DNA from: Nitrospirota bacterium
GTDB lineage: Bacteria; Nitrospirota; Nitrospiria; Nitrospirales; Nitrospiraceae
Direction of reading: 5' to 3'
Length of the DNA: 9,112 nt
Assembly: GCA_016235225.1 (NCBI GenBank)
Contig: JACRLS010000001.1
Coordinates: 1-9,112, forward strand
Part shown: positions 1 through 6,000 of the stretch, piece after piece
Numbering within the stretch: position 1 is the first letter of the stretch
Layout: each line of letters begins with the position of its first letter
The notes under the pieces: model-generated
The model's database searches: none
Told to the model about the DNA's origin: nothing
What the model saw: only the letters and a program-made list of their open reading frames with translations
Position numbers and translations under genes: made by a program

Positions 1-827
1 GCCTCTTCGAGACCGGAGTCCTTCATTTCAAACACGCCGATTTCGTTCGTCGACCCGAAGCGATTTTTCACCGCCCGCAGCACGCGGTAGCTGTGGCCGC
101 GGTCCCCTTCGAAATACAGGACCGTATCGACGATATGCTCCAGCAGTCTCGGCCCTGCGATGGCGCCTTCCTTTGTCACGTGACCGATGATGAAGACCGG
201 CACCCCGCTCCGCTTCGCCAGCGACATGAGCTGCGCGGCGACTTCCTGCACCTGACTGATGCTTCCCGGCGCGGAGGTGATGTGGTCCGTATAGACCGTC
301 TGAATGGAGTCGACGACCACGGCGGCGGGCTTTAACTCCTGGACCCGCTTGACGATCTCCGGCAGCGAGGTTTCCGCGAGGATATAGAGGTTGTCGCCCT
401 GGACCGCCAGCCGCTCGCTCCGCATCTTGATCTGCTGCGGAGACTCTTCGCCGGACACGTACAACACCGGCTCTCGACCCGGCACCAGCCGCGGCAACGC
501 CTGGAGGAGCAAGGTGGTTTTGCCGATCCCGGGATCGCCGCCGATCAGAATCACAGACCCGGGCACGACCCCGCCGCCCAGCACCCGGTCCAACTCACCG
601 ATCCCTGTGCAGAGACGCGGCTCGCCGACGATTTGAATGTCGTCTAACAGTGTGGGTTGCGAGGAGGAAGTCCCGAGCGGGATAGGGCGCCCGCGGGCTT
701 GCGGCAACTGGACGGCCACACGTTCCTCGCGGAAGGTGTTCCAGCCGCCACAATCGGGACATCGACCTAACCAGCGGGGCGCCTCATGCCCGCAGGTTTG
801 ACATCGAAAACTGGTCTTGGCCCGCAT
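1..827 (-). CDS. radA: DNA repair protein RadA (partial, C-terminus outside window)
   Basis: RadA is a RecA-like ATPase that helps process branched recombination intermediates during DNA repair. The visible 275 codons start at ATG 827 with MRAKTSFRCQTCG. A four-cysteine zinc finger is present (C9, C12, C23, C26), then a Walker A motif GDPGIGKTT at about residues 97-105, a Walker B-like VVVDSIQT at 170-177, and the RadA-specific KNRFG motif at 254-258. The Lon-protease-like C-terminal domain expected in this family lies beyond position 1, so this is truncation by the window and not a broken gene. An AAGGA Shine-Dalgarno site (837-841) sits nine bases upstream of the start, and a good sigma70-type promoter lies at 879-907, so radA probably has its own transcript. 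Confidence 0.96.
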   Translation of the reverse strand, partial: MRAKTSFRCQTCGHEAPRWLGRCPDCGGWNTFREERVAVQLPQARGRPIPLGTSSSQPTLLDDIQIVGEPRLCTGIGELDRVLGGGVVPGSVILIGGDPGIGKTTLLLQALPRLVPGREPVLYVSGEESPQQIKMRSERLAVQGDNLYILAETSLPEIVKRVQELKPAAVVVDSIQTVYTDHITSAPGSISQVQEVAAQLMSLAKRSGVPVFIIGHVTKEGAIAGPRLLEHIVDTVLYFEGDRGHSYRVLRAVKNRFGSTNEIGVFEMKDSGLEE

Positions 828-878
828 GAACCGGCGTCCTTATACTCCAACCCCGGCCGTATGGCCATTACGACCCCT

Positions 879-907
879 ATCTTAATGGAATTCCGCGTGA
901 ATTTCAA
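879..907 (-). promoter_or_regulatory. Predicted sigma70-type promoter of radA
   Basis: On the minus strand, TTGAAA (902-907) and TAAGAT (879-884) are separated by exactly 17 bases. They match the -35 and -10 consensus at five of six and four of six positions. The pair lies in the 119-base gap between radA and the upstream secreted-protein gene and would give a leader of roughly 45 bases. This is a sequence match only; no transcript start is known. Confidence 0.55.
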
Positions 908-946
908 AGGCTGGGAGTACGAGGTTTCTCGCCTGGAATCAAACGG

Positions 947-1816
947 TTAGAAATGCTTTCTGACCTCTTTCCATTCCTTGGCCATCATCACTTTTTTCGG
1001 CAGGTCTCCCCGCGCCGGTTCAGGCACCATCACCACCGCAATCCGATGGTGGAGCAGCGCCTCGGCAAAGTCCTTCGATCGGCCGATCCCGCTGCGTAGA
1101 TTATCCCACCCCTCCGCGTGCAACTGATCGATCGCCTGCCCCAGCGCCTCCCGCCCATCTCGGACGGCCAGCCAATGCCCCGGCGGAAAATGATGGGCTT
1201 TGAGCCAGTCTCGCGGATCGCCCGTGCGGCCCCATGGATCGCCCGAGTGACCGGTGGAGACATAGAGCACATTGAAATAGAACTGGGCCAGCCGTTTGAG
1301 CTCATCCGCCGCATCCGGCACCGGCTTCTGCTCCGTAAGGGTCCCGACGGGCAGCGGGAACGGTAAGACAGGCACCGCTGATTTCTCCGGCTCGATCAGC
1401 GACGCCAGCTCGACGAGGAGAATCGGCCGGCGCTTCTCCCAAACCGACAACACCGCCGTACCCTCGTGCGCCGCCGTGATGCGTGGGCTGGAGACCAGCC
1501 GGACCAGGATGTCATGATTGCCGGCCAGCCGCGTCTGATAGTCCAGTCTGGCCACCCCGTCTCCTCCGGTCAGGCTCGTACCTGCCTTCGTGCAGGAGAC
1601 GAGAAACTCCAGTTGCTCCCCGCCCAACCCCGTCACGCCCGTCAGCCCCTCCGAGGCCAGACGGGCTTCCAGCCGGACCGGTTTGCCCGATCTGGCGAGG
1701 GCATCCCGTACGACGACGTGGGCACGGACTTGGGGATCACCGGCGACCGCGGCCGGCGGGATTCCGTTGACCGCAAGACTGCAGGCGAGCGCACACGCGA
1801 GAACCAGTCTCTGCAT
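947..1816 (-). CDS. Secreted protein with Ig-like region and degenerate HAD/LNS2-like domain
   Basis: A 289-residue protein that I do not recognise as a named gene. Residues 1-25 form a signal peptide ending AAVA before GDP, so export is likely. Residues about 28-125 read as a beta-rich Ig-like segment. From about residue 130 the sequence follows the layout of the HAD-superfamily LNS2/App1-type phosphatase domain: a hydrophobic strand PILLVELASL (131-140) where motif I should be, a second strand ending YVSTGHSG (185-192) like motif II, then WLKAHHFPPG (204-213), typical of this family, and GIGRSKD (243-249) resembling motif IV. The two motif I aspartates (DxD) are replaced by E-L-A, so phosphatase activity is doubtful. 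It lies 71 bases downstream of the aminotransferase gene and could share its transcript. No clear Shine-Dalgarno site precedes the ATG. The HAD assignment is an inference from motif order. Confidence 0.7.
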   Translation of the reverse strand: MQRLVLACALACSLAVNGIPPAAVAGDPQVRAHVVVRDALARSGKPVRLEARLASEGLTGVTGLGGEQLEFLVSCTKAGTSLTGGDGVARLDYQTRLAGNHDILVRLVSSPRITAAHEGTAVLSVWEKRRPILLVELASLIEPEKSAVPVLPFPLPVGTLTEQKPVPDAADELKRLAQFYFNVLYVSTGHSGDPWGRTGDPRDWLKAHHFPPGHWLAVRDGREALGQAIDQLHAEGWDNLRSGIGRSKDFAEALLHHRIAVVMVPEPARGDLPKKVMMAKEWKEVRKHF

Positions 1817-1887
1817 GATACCGGGGATTCTGACAGGCCGATCGGGGGGAACGCAAGATAAGGAATGGCGGCGCAGGAAACAGGGAA

Positions 1888-3267
1888 TCAGTGCTGTTCG
1901 ATTTCGGTGAGCACCTCGTTGAAGATCTCGAGCGCGGTGTCGGCTTCCTGCTTGGTGATCATCAGCGGCGGAATGAAGCGCACAACGCAGTGGCCGGCGC
2001 CCAGCAGCAAGAGACCCTTCTCAAAGCAGCGATGCACCACATCGTTGCGCTCACGGACGGCTTCATCTTTGGTCAGCGGATCGCGGACGAGCTCCACGCC
2101 GATCATGAGACCCTTGCCGCGCACGTCGCCGATGAGCCGGTGGCGCGCCTGCATCTTCTTGAGCTCTTCCAGAATGTAGCCCCCAATACGGGCCGCATTG
2201 GTAATGAACTTCTTTTCGATCAGCTTGATCGTGACGAGGGCCGCCTCACAGGCGAGCGGGTTGCCGCCGAAGGTATTGGCATGGGCGCCGCCCGGCCAAT
2301 CCATGACGTCGGCCGACGCCACGGTCGCACCCATCGGCACCCCGGAGGCGATGCCCTTGCCGATCGTGATGATGTCCGGCTGCACCCCCCAATGTTCACT
2401 GGCGAACATCCGCCCCGTGCGCCCCATCCCGGTCTGGACTTCGTCGGCAATGTACAGAATCCCGTGGTCCTTGGCGATCTGCTTCAGCAAGGGATGGAAC
2501 TCGGGCGGCGGCACGACGATCCCGCCCTCGCCCTGGATCGGCTCCACGATGATCGCCGCCACGTCTTCCGGCGGCACGGTGGTTTTGAAATACACCTCCT
2601 TGATCACATTCACACAGTGCATCTTGCAGGAGGGGTAGGTCAGGCTGTAGGGACAGCGGTAGCAATTGGCATAGGGCACATGGGTCACACCGGGCACAAG
2701 CGGCGCGAAATGCCGCCGTTGAGATACCTTGCTCCCCGTGAGCGACAGCGCCCCCATTGTCCGGCCATGGAACCCGCCATAAAAGGCGAGCATGAGCGGC
2801 CGTCGCGTCTTGTACCGGGCCAGCTTGAAGGCTGCTTCGACCGCTTCAGCGCCCGAGTTCGTAAAGAACGTCCGCTTGGGTCCCTTCCCCGGCGTGATCC
2901 GATTGAGCGCCTCGGCCAACTGCACCTGTGCGGGGTAGTAGTAATCCGTCCCCGCTATATGGATGAATCGCTTCGCCTGTTTCTGAATGGCGGCGACGAC
3001 GTCCGGATGGGAGTGGCCTGTGGCAACCACGGCGATCCCGGCGGTGAAATCGAGAAAGCGGTTGCCGTCGAGGTCCTGCACCATGGCGCCGCGCGCTTCT
3101 TCGACCACCAGCGGATAGACACGCGTCAGCGACGGCGACAGCGCCTGCTCATCCCGGCTCAACCAGGCCCGGGCTTTCGGTCCGGGGGGCGCCACGCGAA
3201 TGAACGGAACCTTTGCGGAGGTCGTCGCTCTGCGAGTAGAGGTCTTCTTGGATGCCCGTTTGGCCAT
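1888..3267 (-). CDS. Class III PLP-dependent aminotransferase (acetylornithine/4-aminobutyrate aminotransferase family)
   Basis: A full-length 459-residue fold-type I aminotransferase. It should transfer an amino group from an omega- or alpha-amino acid to a keto acid in the cytoplasm; the substrate cannot be read from sequence. Family landmarks are TNSGAEA (136-142), FHGRT (166-170), VEPIQGEGG (241-249), IADEVQTGMGRTG (273-285), the PLP lysine in TIGKGIASG (K304), and NTFGGNPLAC (331-340). Two features point to the archaeal-type branch (annotated as 4-aminobutyrate aminotransferase or broad-substrate amino acid racemase) and not to classical ArgD: the length, and the cysteine cluster C202, C205, C214, C218 in CYRCPYSLTYPSCKMHC. 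The first about 19 residues are a basic K/R/S/T-rich tail that precedes the domain. A GGAGAG stretch upstream may be the ribosome site, though its spacing is long. Confidence 0.9.
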   Translation of the reverse strand: MAKRASKKTSTRRATTSAKVPFIRVAPPGPKARAWLSRDEQALSPSLTRVYPLVVEEARGAMVQDLDGNRFLDFTAGIAVVATGHSHPDVVAAIQKQAKRFIHIAGTDYYYPAQVQLAEALNRITPGKGPKRTFFTNSGAEAVEAAFKLARYKTRRPLMLAFYGGFHGRTMGALSLTGSKVSQRRHFAPLVPGVTHVPYANCYRCPYSLTYPSCKMHCVNVIKEVYFKTTVPPEDVAAIIVEPIQGEGGIVVPPPEFHPLLKQIAKDHGILYIADEVQTGMGRTGRMFASEHWGVQPDIITIGKGIASGVPMGATVASADVMDWPGGAHANTFGGNPLACEAALVTIKLIEKKFITNAARIGGYILEELKKMQARHRLIGDVRGKGLMIGVELVRDPLTKDEAVRERNDVVHRCFEKGLLLLGAGHCVVRFIPPLMITKQEADTALEIFNEVLTEIEQH

Positions 3268-3393
3268 GCGCGTCCGCTCTTCTCTCCTGCTGATAGTCTA
3301 CTCCCTCTCTTCGGTTTAGCAAAACGATCCCTGTAGCGTGAGGAGATGAGGAAAAGGACTGTCAATCCGCAGAGGTCGGAGTCGTCGGAGAGG

Positions 3394-3645
3394 TCAGAAG
3401 ACGGAACCTCCCCGCCGAACGATGAGAAAGACATCAACAGCCGACCAGATGACCAACGCCAGGTAGGCCACCGCGGCCGGAGCCCACCAATAGCGAGCAA
3501 CGGCCAGCAAGAGAAAGCCGGCGGGCAGAATCTTGAATCCCTTGCGCTCTCCTACATAGAGGTGGCCAAGACCGGCAAGGAGCGAGAGGCAGGCCGCGTG
3601 AAGACCGCGGACGGTCCGCTCACGGCTGTCCATGGTGGCAGGCAT
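3394..3645 (-). CDS. Small TM2-like membrane protein (hypothetical)
   Basis: An 83-residue membrane protein with up to three hydrophobic stretches at about residues 15-31, 36-52 and 55-76. A glycine-rich GLGHLYVGERKGF segment (25-37) resembles the G-x-G-x-x-Y-x-G signature between helices of TM2-domain proteins, and positively charged RR follows the last helix. Function is unknown. The start is uncertain: ATG 3645 gives MPATMDS, while the internal ATG 3633 would remove four residues, and neither has a visible Shine-Dalgarno site. The heptamer array in the bcp spacer begins only 11 bases upstream of the first ATG. The aminotransferase start lies 126 bases downstream. Confidence 0.65.
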   Translation of the reverse strand: MPATMDSRERTVRGLHAACLSLLAGLGHLYVGERKGFKILPAGFLLLAVARYWWAPAAVAYLALVIWSAVDVFLIVRRGGSVF

Positions 3646-3656
3646 GATGGAGACAG

Positions 3657-3730
3657 GCTATGGGCAATGGGCTAGAGGCTATAGGGTGGGCCTCTTCCTA
3701 TTGCCTATAGCCGATTGCCTCTCGCCTAGG
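3657..3730. repeat. Heptanucleotide array A, opposed arms forming a hairpin
   Basis: The bcp-TM2 spacer consists of 7-base units in strict register. The left arm carries GCTATGG, GCAATGG, GCTAGAG, GCTATAG (3657-3684). The right arm carries CCTATTG, CCTATAG, CCGATTG, CCTCTCG (3697-3724). Positions 3665-3685 and 3697-3717 pair at 18 of 21 positions around an 11-base loop. The hairpin abuts the bcp stop codon and could act as a transcript end, but there is no T-tract, so it is not called as a terminator. Confidence 0.8.
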
Positions 3731-4193
3731 TTCTTAGCGCCGCGAGCACTTCCTCGACGTGACCGTCCACCTTGACTTTGCGGAACAGGGCCCGCAAGGT
3801 CCCGTCGGGGTTCATCACGAACGTGCTTCGCTCGATCCCCCAATATTTCTTTCCGTACATGCTCTTCTGGACGTAGACGCCGTATGCGTTGGAGACCTTA
3901 ATGCCCTCGTCAACCAGCAAGGAGAAAGGCAGGTCATACTTGGCGATAAATTTCTGATGGGCCTCCTCATCGTCCAGGCTCACCCCGAGCACCACCGCAC
4001 CCGTCTTTCTGATCGCCGACATCGCGTCACGGAAGCCGCAGGCCTCCTTGGTGCACCCCGGTGTATCGTCTTTGGGATAAAAATAGAGGACGACCGGCTT
4101 GCCCCGCAGGCCCTTGAGCGACACCGTTTTCCCGGATTCGTTCTTCAGGGAAAAGTCCGGCGCTCTGTCACCGACCTCTAATGCCCCTGCCAT
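3726..4193 (-). CDS. bcp: Thioredoxin-dependent peroxiredoxin, Bcp/PrxQ type
   Basis: A cytoplasmic thiol peroxidase that reduces hydrogen peroxide and organic hydroperoxides with electrons from thioredoxin. Residue numbers count from ATG 4193 (155 residues). The family motif YFYPKDDTPGCTKEACGF holds the peroxidatic cysteine C47 and, five residues later, the resolving cysteine C52, the PrxQ pattern for an intramolecular disulfide. The start MAGALEVGDRAPDF is typical, and an AGAGAGG-like Shine-Dalgarno site lies eight bases upstream. A GTG at 4202 would add three residues (MVE), but it overlaps the ribosome-site region and is less likely. ERSTFVMNPDG near the C-terminus and the overall length fit the family. 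The gene follows the small lipoprotein on the same strand and is followed by heptamer array A. Confidence 0.95.
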   Translation of the reverse strand: MAGALEVGDRAPDFSLKNESGKTVSLKGLRGKPVVLYFYPKDDTPGCTKEACGFRDAMSAIRKTGAVVLGVSLDDEEAHQKFIAKYDLPFSLLVDEGIKVSNAYGVYVQKSMYGKKYWGIERSTFVMNPDGTLRALFRKVKVDGHVEEVLAALRT

Positions 4194-4233
4194 CTCCACC
4201 ACCTCTCTCGATATCCCAGCTTACGATTGGGAT

Positions 4234-4629
4234 TCAGTGGACAGGACCATCCGATCTTCCCTCAACCTTAGCCTTAGCCTTAACCTTCGCCTTCGCCCAA
4301 GCCTCAACCTCACGCCTGTTCGCTACCGTGGCCCCACGCCCCCGAAGGTCGGTCTCGTATTGGAATGGTCTTGCCCATGGACGGTTTTCGGCAGTGTGGA
4401 ATCCGGATTCCCGAACGGACTCAGCGCCGGCGAATCCCAGATCACCTGATTCCCCGGCGACAGATTGGCATTGGAACGCGGAGGCGCCCTGGGTGTTCGC
4501 CTGCATGGCGGCCTGGGAGACCTGCCCGGTCAGCAGCAAGGGCGCCAGCGGCTTCGCCTTCTTCGCCGCACACCCCACGCCGACGACGATCAAGAGACTC
4601 GCCATGATGATGGTGATAAAAGATTTCAT
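4234..4629 (-). CDS. Small lipoprotein, hypothetical; possibly frameshifted near 4461-4470
   Basis: ATG 4629 (MKSFITIIMA) is preceded by a strong GGGAGG Shine-Dalgarno site at the right spacing; the upstream in-frame ATG 4647 is ignored. Residues 1-19 are a lipoprotein signal ending VGVG before C20, the expected lipidation site, so the product should be membrane-anchored. I do not recognise the mature part. The uninterrupted frame gives 131 residues ending in a lysine/alanine repeat (AKAKVKAKAK) encoded by a hexanucleotide array. From about 4466 another frame reads NLSPGNQVIWDSPALSPF and stops at 4323, just before that array. I counted 33 of 47 codons with G or C in the third position in that frame against 26 of 48 in the annotated one. 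A one-base frameshift is therefore plausible, and the true product may be about 101 residues. Confidence 0.6.
   Translation of the reverse strand: MKSFITIIMASLLIVVGVGCAAKKAKPLAPLLLTGQVSQAAMQANTQGASAFQCQSVAGESGDLGFAGAESVRESGFHTAENRPWARPFQYETDLRGRGATVANRREVEAWAKAKVKAKAKVEGRSDGPVH
4260..4313. repeat. Hexanucleotide array H (CCTTAG-like units)
   Basis: Nine consecutive 6-base units, CCTTAG/CCTTCG/CCTCAA-like on the plus strand. Read on the minus strand in the annotated lipoprotein frame, they encode the K/A-rich tail. In the alternative frame the gene stops at 4323 and the array is intergenic, like the 7-base arrays elsewhere. It may be a six-base relative of that family. Confidence 0.75.
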
Positions 4630-4657
4630 ACCGCCTCCCTTTGCCACAGGCCCGCCC

Positions 4658-4930
4658 TTACACCTTTCGATGACGCCTCGATTCTTCTTCGTACGTTTTC
4701 CGGTAGAGCACGTCCCACTCTGTGGTCCCTTCCAGGACCGGCCGCGAATAGGACGCCAGCTTCCGACGGACCACCTGATCCAGTTGGGCCACTTCCGCCA
4801 GCTCCCCAGCCAACACCTTTTTGACTTCCTTCAGCGTCGCCGCCTCGTCCTTGACCCGTACGGCCGGCGTCTTCTTCAAGGACGCCAGAATCACATGCGA
4901 CAGATGGCTGATCTTGTCGTCGCTCAGCAT
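4658..4930 (-). CDS. DUF507 family protein (first of a tandem pair by coordinate)
   Basis: A 90-residue, highly charged, probably all-helical protein beginning MLSDDKISHLSHVILASLKK, with a central KEVKKVLAGELAEVAQLDQVVRRKL and the C-terminal WDVLYRKTYEEESRRHRKV typical of DUF507. The molecular function of DUF507 is not established. An open frame extends upstream to 4993, but that extension is translated heptamer repeat and lacks family similarity, so ATG 4930 is chosen. No Shine-Dalgarno site is visible: the start is preceded nine bases away by a GTGACNN repeat array. The lipoprotein gene begins 28 bases downstream, so cotranscription is likely. It resembles its neighbour at 5025-5306 in length and helix pattern. 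Confidence 0.85.
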   Translation of the reverse strand: MLSDDKISHLSHVILASLKKTPAVRVKDEAATLKEVKKVLAGELAEVAQLDQVVRRKLASYSRPVLEGTTEWDVLYRKTYEEESRRHRKV

Positions 4931-4939
4931 GATGCCGAC

Positions 4940-5028
4940 GTGACGAGTGACCCGTGACGCGTGACGACAACGCTCGCCCCTCTTTGACTGCACTCGTCAC
5001 TCATCACTTGTCACCCATCACGCCTCAC
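4940..5028. repeat. Heptanucleotide array B (GTGACNN / NNNTCAC), opposed arms
   Basis: The left arm has four exact-register units GTGACGA, GTGACCC, GTGACGC, GTGACGA (4940-4967). The right arm has TCAC at 4997, 5004, 5011, 5018 and 5025, each seven bases apart, with GCAC one unit earlier. The arms are inverted relative to each other and pair at about 22 of 29 positions. The array fills the spacer between the two DUF507 genes, and its last unit contains the stop codon of the upstream one. Confidence 0.85.
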
Positions 5029-5306
5029 AGAATGATTCCCCGATCCTTCACCAATTGCTTCTTGATCATCACGAACATCTTCTGGTAATCGACCTGGCCC
5101 TGGTCGATCTCCCGCTCATACTTCTTCATCAGCTCCCGGACTTCCACGTTCAGACGATCCTCCACCATGAGCTCCTCGGTGACCGCCTTGTCAAGCGACT
5201 CTACCAGCGCCTTCCGTTGTCCGGTCAACTCCACATGCCCGGCTTCCACCAACCGGGTAGCCAGCGATTCCGCCAAATGTCTCACGCGCTCTTTGGGGAG
5301 TCTCAT
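5025..5306 (-). CDS. DUF507 family protein (second of a tandem pair by coordinate)
   Basis: A 93-residue charged helical protein, MRLPKERVRHLAESLATRL to VKDRGIIL, with EVRELMKKYEREIDQGQVDYQKMFVMIKKQL spread over its second half (split here only as a description of helix content). It matches the size and heptad-like charge pattern of DUF507 proteins; the family's role is unknown. It is transcribed before the 4658-4930 paralogue and is separated from it by repeat array B, whose last TCAC unit provides the TGA stop codon. The start ATG 5306 has only a weak GGA upstream. Heptamer array C begins 13 bases upstream. The tandem arrangement suggests that the two small proteins act together, but this is inference. 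Confidence 0.83.
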   Translation of the reverse strand: MRLPKERVRHLAESLATRLVEAGHVELTGQRKALVESLDKAVTEELMVEDRLNVEVRELMKKYEREIDQGQVDYQKMFVMIKKQLVKDRGIIL

Positions 5307-5319
5307 CGTCGATCCAGGA

Positions 5320-5497
5320 GCTTATGGCTTATGTGGCGAATGGCGTATGGCTCCTGACAAGAGCTGATGGCCTATGGCTAATAGCTTATGGCCCAAACGA
5401 AGAGAATTCTTCTCGTTTCTGCTATAGGCTATCAGCCATTAGCCATAAGCTCTTTTCCCTGCCATTAGCTATCAGCCATCAGCTATCTGCTCCTATG
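5320..5497. repeat. Heptanucleotide array C (GCTNATG / CATNAGC) with 96-bp palindrome
   Basis: Plus-strand units GCTTATG, GCGAATG, GCGTATG, GCTGATG, GCCTATG, GCTAATA recur every seven bases up to 5390, with small register breaks at 5334 and 5357. From 5423 the units are inverted (TATCAGC, CATTAGC, CATAAGC), pause at 5451-5462, then continue to 5490. Positions 5359-5454 form one palindrome centred between 5406 and 5407: the outer 36 positions match at 28, the inner 12 at 10, and the centre is GAATTC. The array occupies nearly all of the 186-base spacer upstream of the DUF507 gene. Confidence 0.85.
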
Positions 5498-5876
5498 CCT
5501 TTTCCACCCGAATCTTCGTCGCGCTGAAGGCCTGTCGCAGCACCGTGGCGTCCCCGATGATCTTCCCGATCACGTTGACCCGGTCAGCCGGCACCGGATC
5601 GGACCCCAGGCTCATCGGCGTCCGACCGAAGAAGATCGCGAGCACCCCGCCGACCCCCCAGAAAGCCAGATCGCCGACTTTGACCTGCGTCGTCGCCGTT
5701 TCACGGTTGTCCTTCACGCCGGGGATCGGAAAATAGAACTCCTCTCCCCAGGTCTGAAAGGGGGATTCGACCGGCAAGGCGGCATAAATGGCCTCAGCCG
5801 TCTTGGTACTCTTGAGCTCGGCCTCGAGCTTGAGTCCCCCGACCAGGATGCAAATCCGTTTAGCGCCGTTGTCCAT
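5493..5876 (-). CDS. Cyclophilin-like fold protein (TM1367/DUF369 family)
   Basis: A 127-residue protein starting MDNGAKRICILVGGLKLEAEL. It carries the features of the small cyclophilin-like family typified by Thermotoga TM1367: KTAEAIYAALP (25-35), TWGEEFYFPIP (42-52), VGDLAFWGVGG (67-77), IFFGRTP (81-87) and RVNVIGKI (99-106). The fold resembles cyclophilin beta-barrels, but prolyl-isomerase residues are not conserved in this family and its function is not established. An in-frame TTG at 5900 would add eight residues; ATG 5876 is preferred because conserved sequence begins just after it. The stop overlaps the last unit of array C. It is the first gene of the minus-strand block and diverges from the YprB-like gene. 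Confidence 0.82.
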   Translation of the reverse strand: MDNGAKRICILVGGLKLEAELKSTKTAEAIYAALPVESPFQTWGEEFYFPIPGVKDNRETATTQVKVGDLAFWGVGGVLAIFFGRTPMSLGSDPVPADRVNVIGKIIGDATVLRQAFSATKIRVEKA

Positions 5877-5892
5877 GTGATCGGACTCTAAC

Positions 5893-5922
5893 TTGTTCAA
5901 AAAGTGAAATCAAGGCTACAAT
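5893..5922 (+). promoter_or_regulatory. Candidate promoter for the YprB-like gene
   Basis: TTGTTC (5893-5898) and TACAAT (5917-5922) are spaced by 18 bases in the divergent region. The -10 matches consensus at five of six positions and the -35 at three. The same TTGTTC plus 18 bases plus TAYAAT arrangement occurs ahead of the DUF3386 gene, which raises confidence slightly. Confidence 0.42.
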
Positions 5923-5970
5923 CGGGCGGGCTTGGCCATCAGGACTGCGGGTTCAGGCGCTTTCGTCTTC

Positions 5971-5998
5971 CACTCAGTACTCAGCACTCAGCACTTCA
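5971..5998. repeat. Heptanucleotide array D (CACTCAG units)
   Basis: CACTCAG, TACTCAG, CACTCAG and a partial CACTTCA lie in exact 7-base register and end two bases before the ATG at 6001. This is the same word family as the arrays at 6908 and 7629. No Shine-Dalgarno site lies between the array and the start codon. Confidence 0.75.
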
Positions 5999-6000
5999 TC

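Noticed and set aside
1891..3336. 481-codon open frame on the plus strand opposite the aminotransferase
   Set aside because: It is a mirror frame of a strongly conserved, high-GC gene; composition is rich in H, R and G, without any recognisable domain.
3330..3365. Promoter for the aminotransferase from a perfect TTGACA on the minus strand (3360-3365)
   Set aside because: The only -10-like word, TACAGG, is 24 bases away, too far for a normal sigma70 site.
4931..4993. N-terminal extension of the DUF507 protein
   Set aside because: The added residues are translated GTGACNN repeats, and the family starts at MLSDDKI.
5932..6000. N-terminal extension of the YprB-like protein
   Set aside because: Family similarity begins at ATG 6001, and the extension is spacer plus CACTCAG repeat.
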